From the NCBI GenBank assembly GCA_021464245.1, contig JADCRB010000028.1, positions 6,451,612-6,515,611 of the forward strand: 64,000 nucleotides of DNA. The letters are read 5' to 3'. Under the pieces are notes generated by a model. That model had not been told where the DNA came from. It saw nothing but the letters and a program-made list of their open reading frames with translations, and made no database searches. Each line of letters opens with the position of its first letter. The first letter of the stretch is position 1. A program made the translations under genes and the position numbers. Of the stretch, positions 1 to 11,055 are shown piece by piece. The DNA comes from Carallia brachiata. Taxonomy: Eukaryota > Streptophyta > Magnoliopsida > Malpighiales > Rhizophoraceae.

Positions 1-1507
1 ACAAAACCACAAATTCTAATGCAGGCTCTCCTACTTTGAGGTGACCGTGCAATGAATGTAACTCACTTAGGTCACGCCCCCTCTTTTCACCCATCAAATC
101 CTATGTTAAAAATGTTGTCAGGAGCCTCCAATTTACAAGAGTCGTAGTTCACTTTCCCATGTCATCTCTTCGATATGGGACATTTTTACACGCTCCTTTT
201 CTATTGAAAAAACGTGGGTTCTGAGTAATTTGAAACGTCTGACACACCATTTTCTTGAAACACTGGGGCAGAGTTTATATCTCTTTGGTTATGATCATAC
301 GAGTGTACATATAGTGCTCGCGGTCTTGTCTATTCAAAACGTGGCTGCAAGCTGTTAAATAAACTCAGACGGTCAGACCACCTACAAAAACCTTTTAACG
401 TTTTCGCGGCATTTCAAGGTTGCTCACATGTTTTAGACTAGCCTTTTAGTTTCTTGCATATTTGTTTGCCCTTATCTTTTGGCTTTGCAGGAGAGATTAG
501 ATTACCTCCGCACTTCTTTTTCTTCTAATGATGGAAAGTTAATCATATCCAAAACAGAAATATTACATGTACATATGTAAATTGACATGGGATAGATACG
601 AGTCTATATATTAAACTATTATGACTAGTAGTTGTACACTTTAGTCTCTCAATTAACGATGAAAACACAAATATGCAACCAATGGTCGGGTATGCACAAT
701 GGTGATTAATCCAAAAAGGGAAAAAGGACAAGGAAATCTCTGATAGAAACAAATGAAGAAAATGTGATACGTGCATGTAAATCTAGTGTTGCAATTATCC
801 GTTTAAGCATTCTGTGCAATATCAGTTATCATTCAACATTCGTTGAACCTAGACACACACAGCATGAGCTTTCTGCAAGCAGAATGCAAGTAGAGACATA
901 AATCTTCACAAAAGGAAATTAATAAATTTGCATTAATGGTCCTATAGTGCATAACATCTCTTGTTAAATTGCCTCCTGCACCTTCAGTTCTTTTCTTATT
1001 TTTCTTCTAGTTTTCATCGACAGACTCACATTGTTCTCTGGTCAGGATTCTTGCTCAAATGCTCTCTGTTTTTTCTCCTTGTCATGCTCATTTACATCTT
1101 CTTGTTATGTGTACTGGCTAGTTTTTTTTTTTTTTTCAGAATATATATTTGCCATAATCCGTATAATAAGACAGGTCTGTTTTCATAATGTTGACTATGG
1201 AAATTCATGGCATTTCTTCTCAAGATTTGCCTTTGTTACAGCTTCCTGGATTATATAACAGGAATTCATGCAAACTGCCTCTGGCTTCTTTTTGCCATAG
1301 CTAATTAACTGGGGTGGACTTAGAATCTTAAACCAATTGCTCTATGTTAAGAAATTGATTCAACAATGGCATTTTTTTATAACATGACCAGCATATTTCA
1401 GGCAGTTGCAAGGATCGATGCTAGCCTGCTAGGATAGTTCTTTCCTTTTTACTCCAAAATGCTTACATCCTTTACAATTTTGTTCCATGCAGATTTTCTA
1501 GGATAGA
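1..1507. other. 5' flank of CS1, no gene identified
   Basis: No convincing coding exon is seen. From about 838 to 1131 the sequence is a diverged copy of the module that also precedes CS2 (17590-18060) and heads the ghost units. It contains 'ttcgttgaacctagac' followed by 'catgagcttt', then a 'ttgctcaaatgctctctg' stretch, then 'ctggctag' and a long T-run ending in cag. This makes it the 5' boundary module of the tandem CS array and probably the CS1 promoter or leader. Bases 1-830 show nothing I recognise. Confidence 0.5.
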
Positions 1508-3967
1508 ATGGAGGGCAAATGCAAAATCAAGAAAGATGTCACTGAAGTAACTTTTCTTCCCAATTTCATGTCTTTTTTAATTTTATTTTGACAACTAACA
1601 GCATTTTCCCTTTCTGGCGTTACTTTTGCAGTTAATAGGCAACACCCCTATGGTTTATCTCAACAACATCTTGGATGGTGGTGTAACTCGTATTGCTGCC
1701 AAGCTTGAACAGATGGAACCTTGCTTCAGTATTAAGGACAGGTGTGCCATGAGCTTGCTTCTAAATTATACTTGTAATTGTAAGAATTTAACAAAGGTGG
1801 TTTTACAAGTTGGCTTTTCATTTTCCACATGCAGGATTGCCTACAGTATGATCAAAGACGCAGAAGATAAGGGCCTGATTACGCCAGGAAAGGTTAGGAC
1901 AGATTTCATCAATTGTATAAATGTCCTGTTGATTTTTGTTGCACATAAGTTTTTTCTAATTAAAAGGCGTTCTTTGGTATAACGCTAAATTTTATTTCAT
2001 TATGACTTGGAAGTTGGAAGTCACAAATTCATTTTTCGGAAATTTCTGCCCTTTTTGTGAAATGTAAATGCAATACTACATACATTTGATTCTCCCCGAC
2101 CCCACAGTGCGGGAGTGTGGTGTGCTGTGCACTGGAAGCATACTTTTTAAGCTTTTCACAATTGGAAAAAATGAAATTAAAAGCCGTCTACCAAAACCGA
2201 AATGTGCGGTGTGGTTTTTGGGAGAACATACATTTTAAGTCATCTTTGGTTACATATCTGAGATAGATTTTATATTGAAAATTTCCGCTTAATGATTGCC
2301 CTTGTTTCCTCTTAAGACTGTCCTTGTTGAGTTTAGTAGCGGCAACACCGGCATCGCAATGGCATCCATTGGTACAGCAATGGGTTACAAAGTGAAGATT
2401 GTCATGCCAGCCTCAAAGAGTGTTGAGAGAAGAATTGTGATGAGAGCTTTAGGAGCTGAGTTACACCTTACTGATCCAGCTAAGGGGTTCTATCAAACTA
2501 TTAAGCAGGTTGAGGACATACTAAGAGATACACCTAATGGTTATATGCTCCATCAATTTGAAAATCCTGTCAATCCACAGGTACCCATTTTTTTGATATA
2601 TTCTAGTTAATGATTGGTAATAAAAAAGGATATAAGAATAAGTTTGATGCGATTTATGTAGATTCATTATGAAACAACGGGTCCAGAGATATGGAGAGAC
2701 TCAGGTGGAAAAGTTGATGTTCTAGTGGCCGGGATAGGGACTGGCGGTGCAGTAACTGGCATAGGCAAATTTCTTAAGGAGAAGAACCCAGATGTTAAGG
2801 TCTCTATCTTCGTTTGGTGTATACATGTGTCTGAATATAAATGCTTGCTTGTTTTTAGAACAGCCAACTGCTATTTGTCTTTCAGCATTGATTTGTATGA
2901 TGTGTTGTGTTTGCATCTAGGTCTATGGTGTAGAACCCGCAGAAAGTGCAGTATTGAATGGAGGACAACCTGGTAAGCTGTCATTTGTTTGTGGCAACAG
3001 CTTTGGTATAGTTTCTCCATATATATGAATATTTGTGCACTTGGGTACATCCACCTTTAGGCATATTTCTCAATATCATTGTCCCAACTTATATCCACGT
3101 AAGAATTACCATTTATGCATCCCAATAACAATCTTTTTGCGGAAGTCCTACGGTTATTGTCATTCGACATTAATTTGCCATCTGAAGCAATGAACATCTT
3201 CTGATTGTATAAACTTGCTTTTCAAAATGTCAAAGGCAAGCACCTGATTGATGGACTTGGTGCCGGTACTATACCTGCAGTTTTAGACGTGGACATACTT
3301 GATGCTGTTATTCCTGTAAGTATATAGAATCATTTGCTTGCAATTCCCTCATCCTTCTTATTTGTGATTGAAACATTAATTGACTGTCCATTATCCTAAT
3401 TAGAGGAAAGCAAAAGGGCCTTCTGTATGAGTCAATTTACTAAAGCCATTGAACTTTCATGGTTTTGATGTTTCACTATAGATATCAGGTGAAGAAGCAA
3501 TTGAGACAGCCAAGTTGGTTGCTTCCAAAGAAGGTTTACTGGTGTGCTTCTGAACACTAAATTTCTGTTCACAGATTTTAATGTTCTGTTGTGTGAAGAT
3601 TGCTTATGAATATAACGCCTTCGTTGGATCCCCACAGGTAGGGATGTCCTCTGGAGCTGTAACAGCTGCTGCTATGAAGTTGGCTAAGAGACCAGAAAAT
3701 GCAGGAAAACTGATTGTGGTAGGTTCCATTAACTTGCCTAAACAGGTCTTGGAGCCCTGAAATTGCCTTTCCTTCCTTTATTCTAGCCAAATATATTCTG
3801 AAAAATGTTGTTGGTGTCATGTTTCATTTGATACAAATGTGCTACACTCCTCATTTGACATTTATCTTGTCTTGCAGGTGGTTTTCTCCAGTGCTGGAGA
3901 GCGCTATCTGTCAACCAGATTGTTTGAATCCATTAGGCATGAAGTAGAAAACATGGCCTATGCTTAA
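1508..3967 (+). CDS. Cysteine synthase-like PLP enzyme, copy 1 (CS1), 10 exons
   Basis: Exons are 1508-1546, 1632-1741, 1835-1892, 2317-2580, 2662-2799, 2921-2972, 3236-3315, 3482-3541, 3638-3718 and 3878-3967. All introns are GT-AG and the phases join without a break to give 323 aa, the usual length of a cytosolic O-acetylserine(thiol)lyase. There is no transit peptide. The family makes cysteine (or related beta-substituted alanines) from O-acetylserine with PLP. Visible motifs are LIGNTP (14-19), the PLP Schiff-base Lys48 in SIKDR, SSGNTG (76-81), HQFENP with Gln149, GIGTGGA (181-187) and SSGA near the C-terminus. Oddities are Ser76 for the usual Thr, Ala180 for Ser, Ala187 closing the phosphate loop, and Gln219/Leu224 where Arabidopsis OAS-TL has serine-acetyltransferase-contacting lysines. 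Start choice: ATG 1508 aligns with the CS2 start. Exact substrate is uncertain. Confidence 0.93.
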
Positions 3968-6900
3968 ATGGTCTCTCCCCTCAATTCTTCCTGATGGATT
4001 GCACAAACTGTTTGTCTACAAAACAGTATGGGAATCTGTAATTTCTATTGAGCTAGGATTTCCTTAGTTCAACAACTTTTTAATTGGAGTCAACTTGAGA
4101 CTTTGGACTTGAGAGGAACACTGAGGTCCATAGTGGTCAGGTGGGTTGAAGAAAATAAAATGTTGATGAATATTATGAAATAAGTTCTCACATTGCAGAG
4201 AAACTAGAATTATATGCTTGATATGGACCATGATTCCTTTTACAATCAGCGTTTGCAATGCAGTCGATATGGGACCCTTTTGGGTTACAAAAGCTTGATA
4301 GGACTGAAAAAAAGATTCAGACCTTTAAAGGAAAGTACAAACTAAAAAGGTTTGCTAAAACAGACAAATTCTGGATTACAATAGTTGCCTTAAAATGGTT
4401 GATTCTAATTCATGAGTTTTCTGAGCAAAGAAATAAAAAAATCTCACGTAGCTTAGAGAAAAATAGCGGACTTATATATATAATTTTTAAGAGTTGATAG
4501 ATTAAGTATATAAGTTTTGTACTTGAATGTGGGTTTTTGACGCATCATTCATATAAAATGCAATTAAAATTCTTGGTTTTACAAAGAGGGAACTATAATT
4601 TTACAACTAACAATCATAACTGCATTTTATTGGGTATGTCGTATATACCTAACAATTTTATGATAAATTTCGTATTCATTTACAAAAAATATTAAGAAAA
4701 ATTATGCTTTGAAATAAGTAATTGTTGTAAATTATTATTATATTTTAAAAGACTAATTTTTGCATATAAAATTTGGTTAAACTAGTTGTTGTACGATCAC
4801 TAGACAAACCGTTTTATCACAGTTAAACTAACTGTTGTTTATATTTAATAGTTACTAGCTATTATAATTTATTAAAAATTTTATTTTTACTTATAAGATA
4901 TAAAAATTATATTTATTATAAAAAGACAATTCCTTTATCTTTTAGCAGAATATGAAAGCCGTTAGTATATTTTTTTCCTCTATCTATACATGTAAATCTT
5001 ATGCTGCTGGTTTAATTTAAAGAAAGAAGTTGTTTCTGTTGCTTCTTTACTGGAAGTGCACATGAATGAGAAAATATATCGTATACTGGGAGGATAATCG
5101 TTATAATCTACTGTACTAAAACTACTTATCTACGAGGATAAAAATTATCGTTAAAGACAGTATTGTATATGTTTTAGACACGATATATTTTTTCTTTAAT
5201 TTATTTATTTATTTTAGGATTGTATATTTATATAATTTTTTTAATTGTAGTTCTGCATTCTTAATTTTTGTTTTATTTTATATCTATTTTTATTGGTTAT
5301 TTTTCAACAGTAATATAAACAAGGTGCGTTCAAATTTTCTTCCAACCCTAATGCTTGGGAGACCTAATTATTGTTTTAAGCATAAAGCGACAGTCATAAT
5401 AAAATAAACAAAGTGAAAGATATCTTTTTTAATTCCTTTTTCTTAGCAACTTAGTGTGTTTGGATTTTATCGTGGGGAGAGAAAGAAAGTTGTGAAAAGT
5501 AAATAATGAGAAAGAAATGAATAAGAAAAAAAAGATTTTATTTAATTTGTTTGGATAAATAAAAAATAGATGAGAAAAAAAAATGATAAAAAATAAATTA
5601 TTTATATGGATATGATGAAAAAGTGGAAGGAAAGAAAAATTTATGTATTGAAAAGACAATTATACTCCCAACTTAATTATTGAATTACAAATACACCCTC
5701 ATTATATAATTGGCTGATGAAAAAGATAAGAAGCAATGTTAAGGCATTTAAGTCATTTTATGTGAAAGTTAAAAAAACCGAGGAACTTTCCCACGGTTTT
5801 CTTCCCATTTTGGCAATAATTGTTTGTAGTGGGACCCGCAAAAAATTATGGTGCAAATTTCCTTTCTTTGACACTTTCTCTTGCTAAGCAAACGTGAATT
5901 ATTATCCCTTTTCTTTCTATGGACTTTCTTTCTCCAGCTCTGCGCCCAATCAAAACGCACGTTTTAAACATCCAATCTCACTCTTATTAATCGTTTCCTC
6001 GCCGGAACTCAAATTAATCACGGTTGTTGATGATGGTAATGCAGCCATTGAAGAAGACATGACACATGCGGTGCCAGGAGAGTCCCATTACATGACCCAA
6101 TAAAATCACTCAAAAATTTATCTATAATATAATAAATAAAAAATTTTGTACAACCATATACACAAAATGTACAATAAAAATAAAAAAAATATATTCTTTT
6201 TATTTTATATTTTTTATTATTATTATATAAAATATCACTATTATTACGTTACGTATAAAAATCGAGACAAAACTCCTCCTAGCATCAACATCTATCCGTG
6301 CCAGGAGGACCCCAATCATCCGAGAAGGGCAAGGTGCAAAGTGCCACATGTTTCACTTCCAACAACCGTACGAGTACGAGGACAACTGATGTTGGCCTAA
6401 CTATGTTTAAAGCTTATCTTGCGTAGCGGATTGTTTATCGGCCAGCGTTGTCTCTTTTCTTTTCCTAATTAAAAAAAAATGTAATATCAAAATAATTTAT
6501 CGAGATAATTTTAAAATAATTATATAATTTAATTAATAGTATCTAATAATTTATAATTTATTATTTTTTTAAAATTTAATCATCCAATTATTTTCACGGC
6601 ATTTGAATTTGGAGTTCAATACGTAATATATTACCGTTACAAAAAAAACTCGTCCATCCAGACCTTGCAGAAAACTTGAACTTCCTTGTTCCTCCACACA
6701 AAATGAAAGGAAGATTAAATCGTCCTGCTAAGGACTTCAGCGATTTGAATGACGATTCGTTCAACCTGGACACAATTGATCTTCCTGCAAATATAATGCC
6801 AATGAATGGTTAAATCAGATAGAAAACAAGTTCTGTCTAATTGAAATGAAATGATTGAGATGTACTGCCTCAACTCTATGGACGCCAATTCGACTTCTTG

Positions 6901-7255
6901 CACATGTTTTTCGGCGCCCTTATCTCTTCAAAAGTTTTGACAGAAAGAAGACAAAAAAGGGCACATGGTTGCATTATTTTTTAGAGGAAAGTTATACGTC
7001 TCAACAGTTTTATTTTAAAAATTATTTTAAATAAAATTATAATTATTATTTTTAAAATTATGATTGATATTTTTAAAAATTAAAAAATAATAAATATTTT
7101 AAAATTTTTAATTTTAATTTTAATTATAAAAATAATAATCTTAATTTTAATTAACACAAAATTTGATGCAGAAATCATCATAAATCCTCATAATATCAAC
7201 TTTTATTCTTATGTTTATTAGAATACACTGCAATAATGTCACTAACATAGAGGTT
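3968..7255. repeat. 3' flank of CS1: array unit 0 downstream modules
   Basis: No gene is seen. From about 4363 the sequence matches blocks that recur in the ghost units: 'gacaaattctggattacaat' (E, 4363), 'gcataaagcgacagtcataa' (F, 5380), 'caatctcactcttatt' with 'ctcaaattaatcacgg' (G, 5973), 'gtgccaggag' with 'aaagcttatctt' (H, 6057-6430) and 'gctaaggacttc' with 'gattcgttcaacctggac' (A, 6727). Block H is split by a 217-bp insertion. An AT-rich stretch at 6960-7200 leads into the next unit. Confidence 0.75.
6071..6307. mobile_element. 217-bp AT-rich insertion flanked by a 10-bp direct repeat
   Basis: The 10-mer gtgccaggag occurs at 6071-6080 and again at 6298-6307. The paralogous blocks at 8750, 12440 and 15030 have a single copy and no intervening DNA. 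The inserted 6081-6297 is very AT-rich and has no ORF of note. I see no clear terminal inverted repeats, so the class is unknown. A 10-bp duplication would fit a Mutator-like MITE. Confidence 0.6.
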
Positions 7256-10200
7256 TTTTTTCTTGGAGGGGGGAGCTAAAGGTTCGTTGAACCTAGACGC
7301 AATATGAGCTTTTTCATGCAAATAGCGGTTTTTTTTTTTTTCTTCTTCTTTTTTATTGAAAAAGACATTTCAGCGTGAGCTAGTACAATGTGCCAGCCAT
7401 GGAGCTTATATGTGCGGTGCAGGGGGCCTGAGGTCCAGTTGTCGAGCTTTTATACAATCACCAGTTTGGCTTGTTCTTTTTTCTTTTTATTTTTTATTTT
7501 TTTATTTTTAATTAACGCTAGTTGGTTTGTTCTGAATTGTTTGAGACTGTCTGAAAGGTGCTTACTGGTAAGGATACTTGCTCACTGCTCTCTGTCGTAC
7601 TCCCCACTAATCCTTGTTCATTGTCCCTGCAGCCCTGATTTGTTAGTAGCACTACTGCCCAGTCATCTCCTAACTGTGTTTGTGGTGGTTAGTTGTTTTT
7701 TTATTTTTTTAATTTTTTTTTAAATTTTCAGTTTCATTCTCAAATTTTGCAATATTAATGAGGCAATGTAGAACTGACAAAAATTCTGGATTACAATGGT
7801 TGACTTAAAATGGTTGATACTTATTCATGAGATTTCTGACCAAAGAAATAAATACGTCTGACGTAGTTTAGAGAAACATGGCAGACAGGTAAGGTTGATG
7901 ATTTTTAATGCCATGTTTTGGTATTTTCGAAAGGAAAAGAAAAGTAAAAGAAAATTTTAAAATTTTTCTACTCTTTTTTTTTTATATTAATTTTTTATCA
8001 ATCTAAATAACTATCTTTTACTTTTTCTCTCACAAATTACTATTTATTTTCTTTCTCACAATTTTCTAATCATTACCTTTTTCCAATCGTAATATCATCA
8101 TTACTGTACTATTTTCTATTTATTTTTCTTTTTATTCATTTTCTACTCAAATTCTCACTATCCAACCACGGCATAAGAGTTGATAGATTAAGTATTTAAG
8201 TTTTATATGATGAATGCGGGTTTTGGACGCATGTTCATACAAAATCCAATTAAAATTGTTGGTTTTACAAAGATGGAACAATAATTATACAACTAATAAT
8301 TATAATTTCATTTTATTAGGTATGTATTATTCTCGCATCAAAAACTCGCATCTATTTAACTTCTTCATGATACATTCGGCATTCGTAGACAAAAAATATT
8401 GAGAAAGGTTATGCTCTGAAACTACGTAATATAAACAAGTTGCGTTCAAATTTTCTTCCAACGTAAATCCCCAGTACCCTAATTTTGGGAGACCTCATTA
8501 TAGTTTTGAGCATAAAGTGACAGTCATAATAAAATGAATAAAAGAAAGATATAGCAACATTATATTTTTTTTTAAATTCTTTTTTCTAAGAAAATTACAT
8601 GTGCTAGGAGCCATAAAAAGGTATCTCAATTTGTCTGTCTAACATTCAATCTCACTCTTATTCGTTTCATCACCAGAACTCAAATTAATCACGGTAGTTT
8701 GGTGATTAATCCGTGATCAATTCAGCCATTGAAGAAGACATGAATCATGTGGTGCTAGAAAGACCCCCAAATCATCCAGGAACTGCAAAGTGCCACGGCT
8801 ATGTTTAAAGCTTATCTTACCTAATGGCTTTGTTGACCATTAAAGTGTTGTCTCCTTTCTTTTTCCAATCATAAAAAAGAAAAATTTAAGAGCTTTGTGT
8901 AAAGAGTTTGGAAGTTGCAGTTATATATTCAAAAAAATAAAAAAATAAAAAATTATTATATACTGTTATTCGAGTTTTTGTTATTAATTAATTCAGTATC
9001 ACTTAAACAAAATTACGATATAGTACTCTTTTCCAATTCAAGAAATTCCTATTGCATTGCAATTACTTGATACAATTCTTGTTGTAGCAGTCAGTTTTGT
9101 ATTAATCTTCGTTAAGTCGATATCATGCATGCGAAAGGCATGACATCATCAATTAGAACTTAGTAATGATTCGAACATGATTCAGAACAATTGTTTCAGT
9201 TCTTCAGTATAGAACACAGTCTGGGTAGAATTGTAATGCCCGCCATTGCGCATATAATCATATACCTACTCCCCCAAAATTTTTTAATGAAAAGCGTAAT
9301 GGAATAAAAGCCCAAGATTCACTGAATCTAGACCGAAAAAACCAATACGGTTTATATGTATGCAACTATACCAGGTTTTTTTTTTTTTTAAGTATCTCTA
9401 ATGAAGTGCACGATCGACATGCAAGTTTGGTGTCAAGTCAGCGTTCCATACAAGGTGACTCACGTTCGAATTCTTGTATCTACACTATTCCTTTACAAAT
9501 ACGGTAGGTGTGGCTTCGGCAAATGCGAGAATTGGAGGTTCAGGTTTCTAATTCAGTAATTATTATAATCCTCCATTCATGTTGAGGTAATAGATTTATC
9601 ATATGAGAATAGTTAAATAAAAATATTAATAAGTAATTTTTGACATTAATTTTATAAATATAATGGTTAATATTTTTAACGCACATTTTTTTGTAATTTA
9701 AAAAAAAAAAAATCTAACGAACAGCATAACTATGAAAAAACCAAACTTTGCCGAACACAGACAAGAAAAAAGGCAAATGTCAACGGATCAAAAAGAAAGA
9801 CGGCAAAAGTCATTTTCGTGCGTAATATCATCATGCTTTGTTTTTTTTTTTATCAAACTGGGCCACTTATCGTACTACAATTGGGCCGTCTACTTTATCG
9901 TGTCTAAGTCATTGATCGCGTCTAAATTATTATATATCTAAATGATTGATCACACTTAAATCGTGTAATACTTATATCATTATTGTTTTTAAATAATACC
10001 ATTTATTTTTATAAATAAATAAATATAAAATTTAAGTAAAAGATCAAAAAAATATATTATTTTTTATTAAATATTTAAATTTAATATTTAAAATAATCAA
10101 TTATAAAAGTAAAATATTAAATTTTAATCAAAAAATACAAACAAAATATTATATTACATATAATTTTTTTTGTTAAAATTTAAATAAATTTATCATATAA

Positions 10201-11055
10201 ATATTGTTTCTAACTTTTTTCATTCATAATTTATGAAAAACATAAATAAAAAACTTCATAAAATAATGATATATTCTATTCTGTTAAATAAAAAATAAAA
10301 ATAATGAAAATATATAAACTAGTACACTTAACTTAGTAGAAGAGGTTGATACTTTTATTCTCTTGAATTATGGTTTAAAACTGGTTATTTATACTTCTCA
10401 TTTTGACTTTAAACTCATTTTTAAAAGGACTTATAATTGGCACATTTATGGGTCGGGTTTGGGTTAGACTTGGGCCGTGTCTGGATTTGGGTCATACTTG
10501 GGATCGGGCCGTATCTAAACCCAGGCCATTATGGGTCGTGCCTGACCCGACCTATGAGCCTAAAAATATAAGATCATCTCGAACTCTAATATTAATCGTG
10601 TTTAACCTAAACTCGACACTATACAATATAAACCGTGCTTAACACGGCCCATGCCGGACTGGGTCGGGCCGGTTCACGAGCCGTTCAGCCCAATTGACAT
10701 GTCTACTGCCAGCTAAGGACTTCGAAGATTTCAACAAAGATTCGTTGAACATGGACGCCATTGACCTTATTTTTTTTTTTTTTTTATCGAACACAATTAA
10801 CCTTTCTGCAAATAATACAATGCCAACGAAGGATTGAATCAAATAAAAAGAAAAACGCATGTTTAATTGAAATAATTGAGATACACTGACTTAATCATAT
10901 AGTTGACGGAAATTCGACTTTTTGTCGGTTTCCTCACCTTCTTAATCTCTCTAAAAATTTTGACAGGAAGAAAGTATGAAAGGGCACGTGGTCGCATTAT
11001 TTTTTCTTAATAATTGGAATAAACTGGAATATTGTTACTAATATAGAGTTTGTTT
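7256..11055. repeat. Ghost CS unit 1 (gene body missing)
   Basis: The block order is B (7260-7325, 'ttcgttgaacctagacgcaa'), C (7366), D (7627-7695), E (7778), F (8510), G (8643), H (8739), I (9050), J (9317), A (about 10706). It matches the 5' flank of CS2 (B-D) joined directly to the 3' flank of CS1 (E-A), with no cysteine-synthase exon between. The D/E join is at about 7760-7785, 'gaggcaatgtagaactgaca'. B-to-B spacing to the next unit is about 3.8 kb. A foreign-looking GC-richer piece occupies roughly 9850-10705. Confidence 0.8.
9850..10706. mobile_element. Probable DNA-transposon-derived insertion (hAT-like), boundaries approximate
   Basis: Compared with the paralogous unit at 16800-17045, homology stops near 9838 and resumes near 10706. 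The left part holds 'actgggccacttatcgtact'. The right part is rich in GGGTCGGGC and GGCCCA words and ends 'agcccaattgacatgtct'. Such GGCCC-rich ends resemble non-autonomous hAT elements of plants, but I cannot show clean terminal inverted repeats or a target duplication. About 150 bp of the ancestral unit is also missing at this place. No intact transposase is present. Confidence 0.35.

Noticed and set aside
470..550. Exon-like stretch after 'ggctttgcag' (ERLDYLRTSF) upstream of CS1
   Set aside because: It has an acceptor-like site and a short open frame, but no upstream exon, no family match and no support from the paralogous flanks.
961..1258. Two overlapping 75-aa frames upstream of CS1
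   Set aside because: Phe/Leu-rich translations of T-rich promoter DNA belonging to the array module; no motif.
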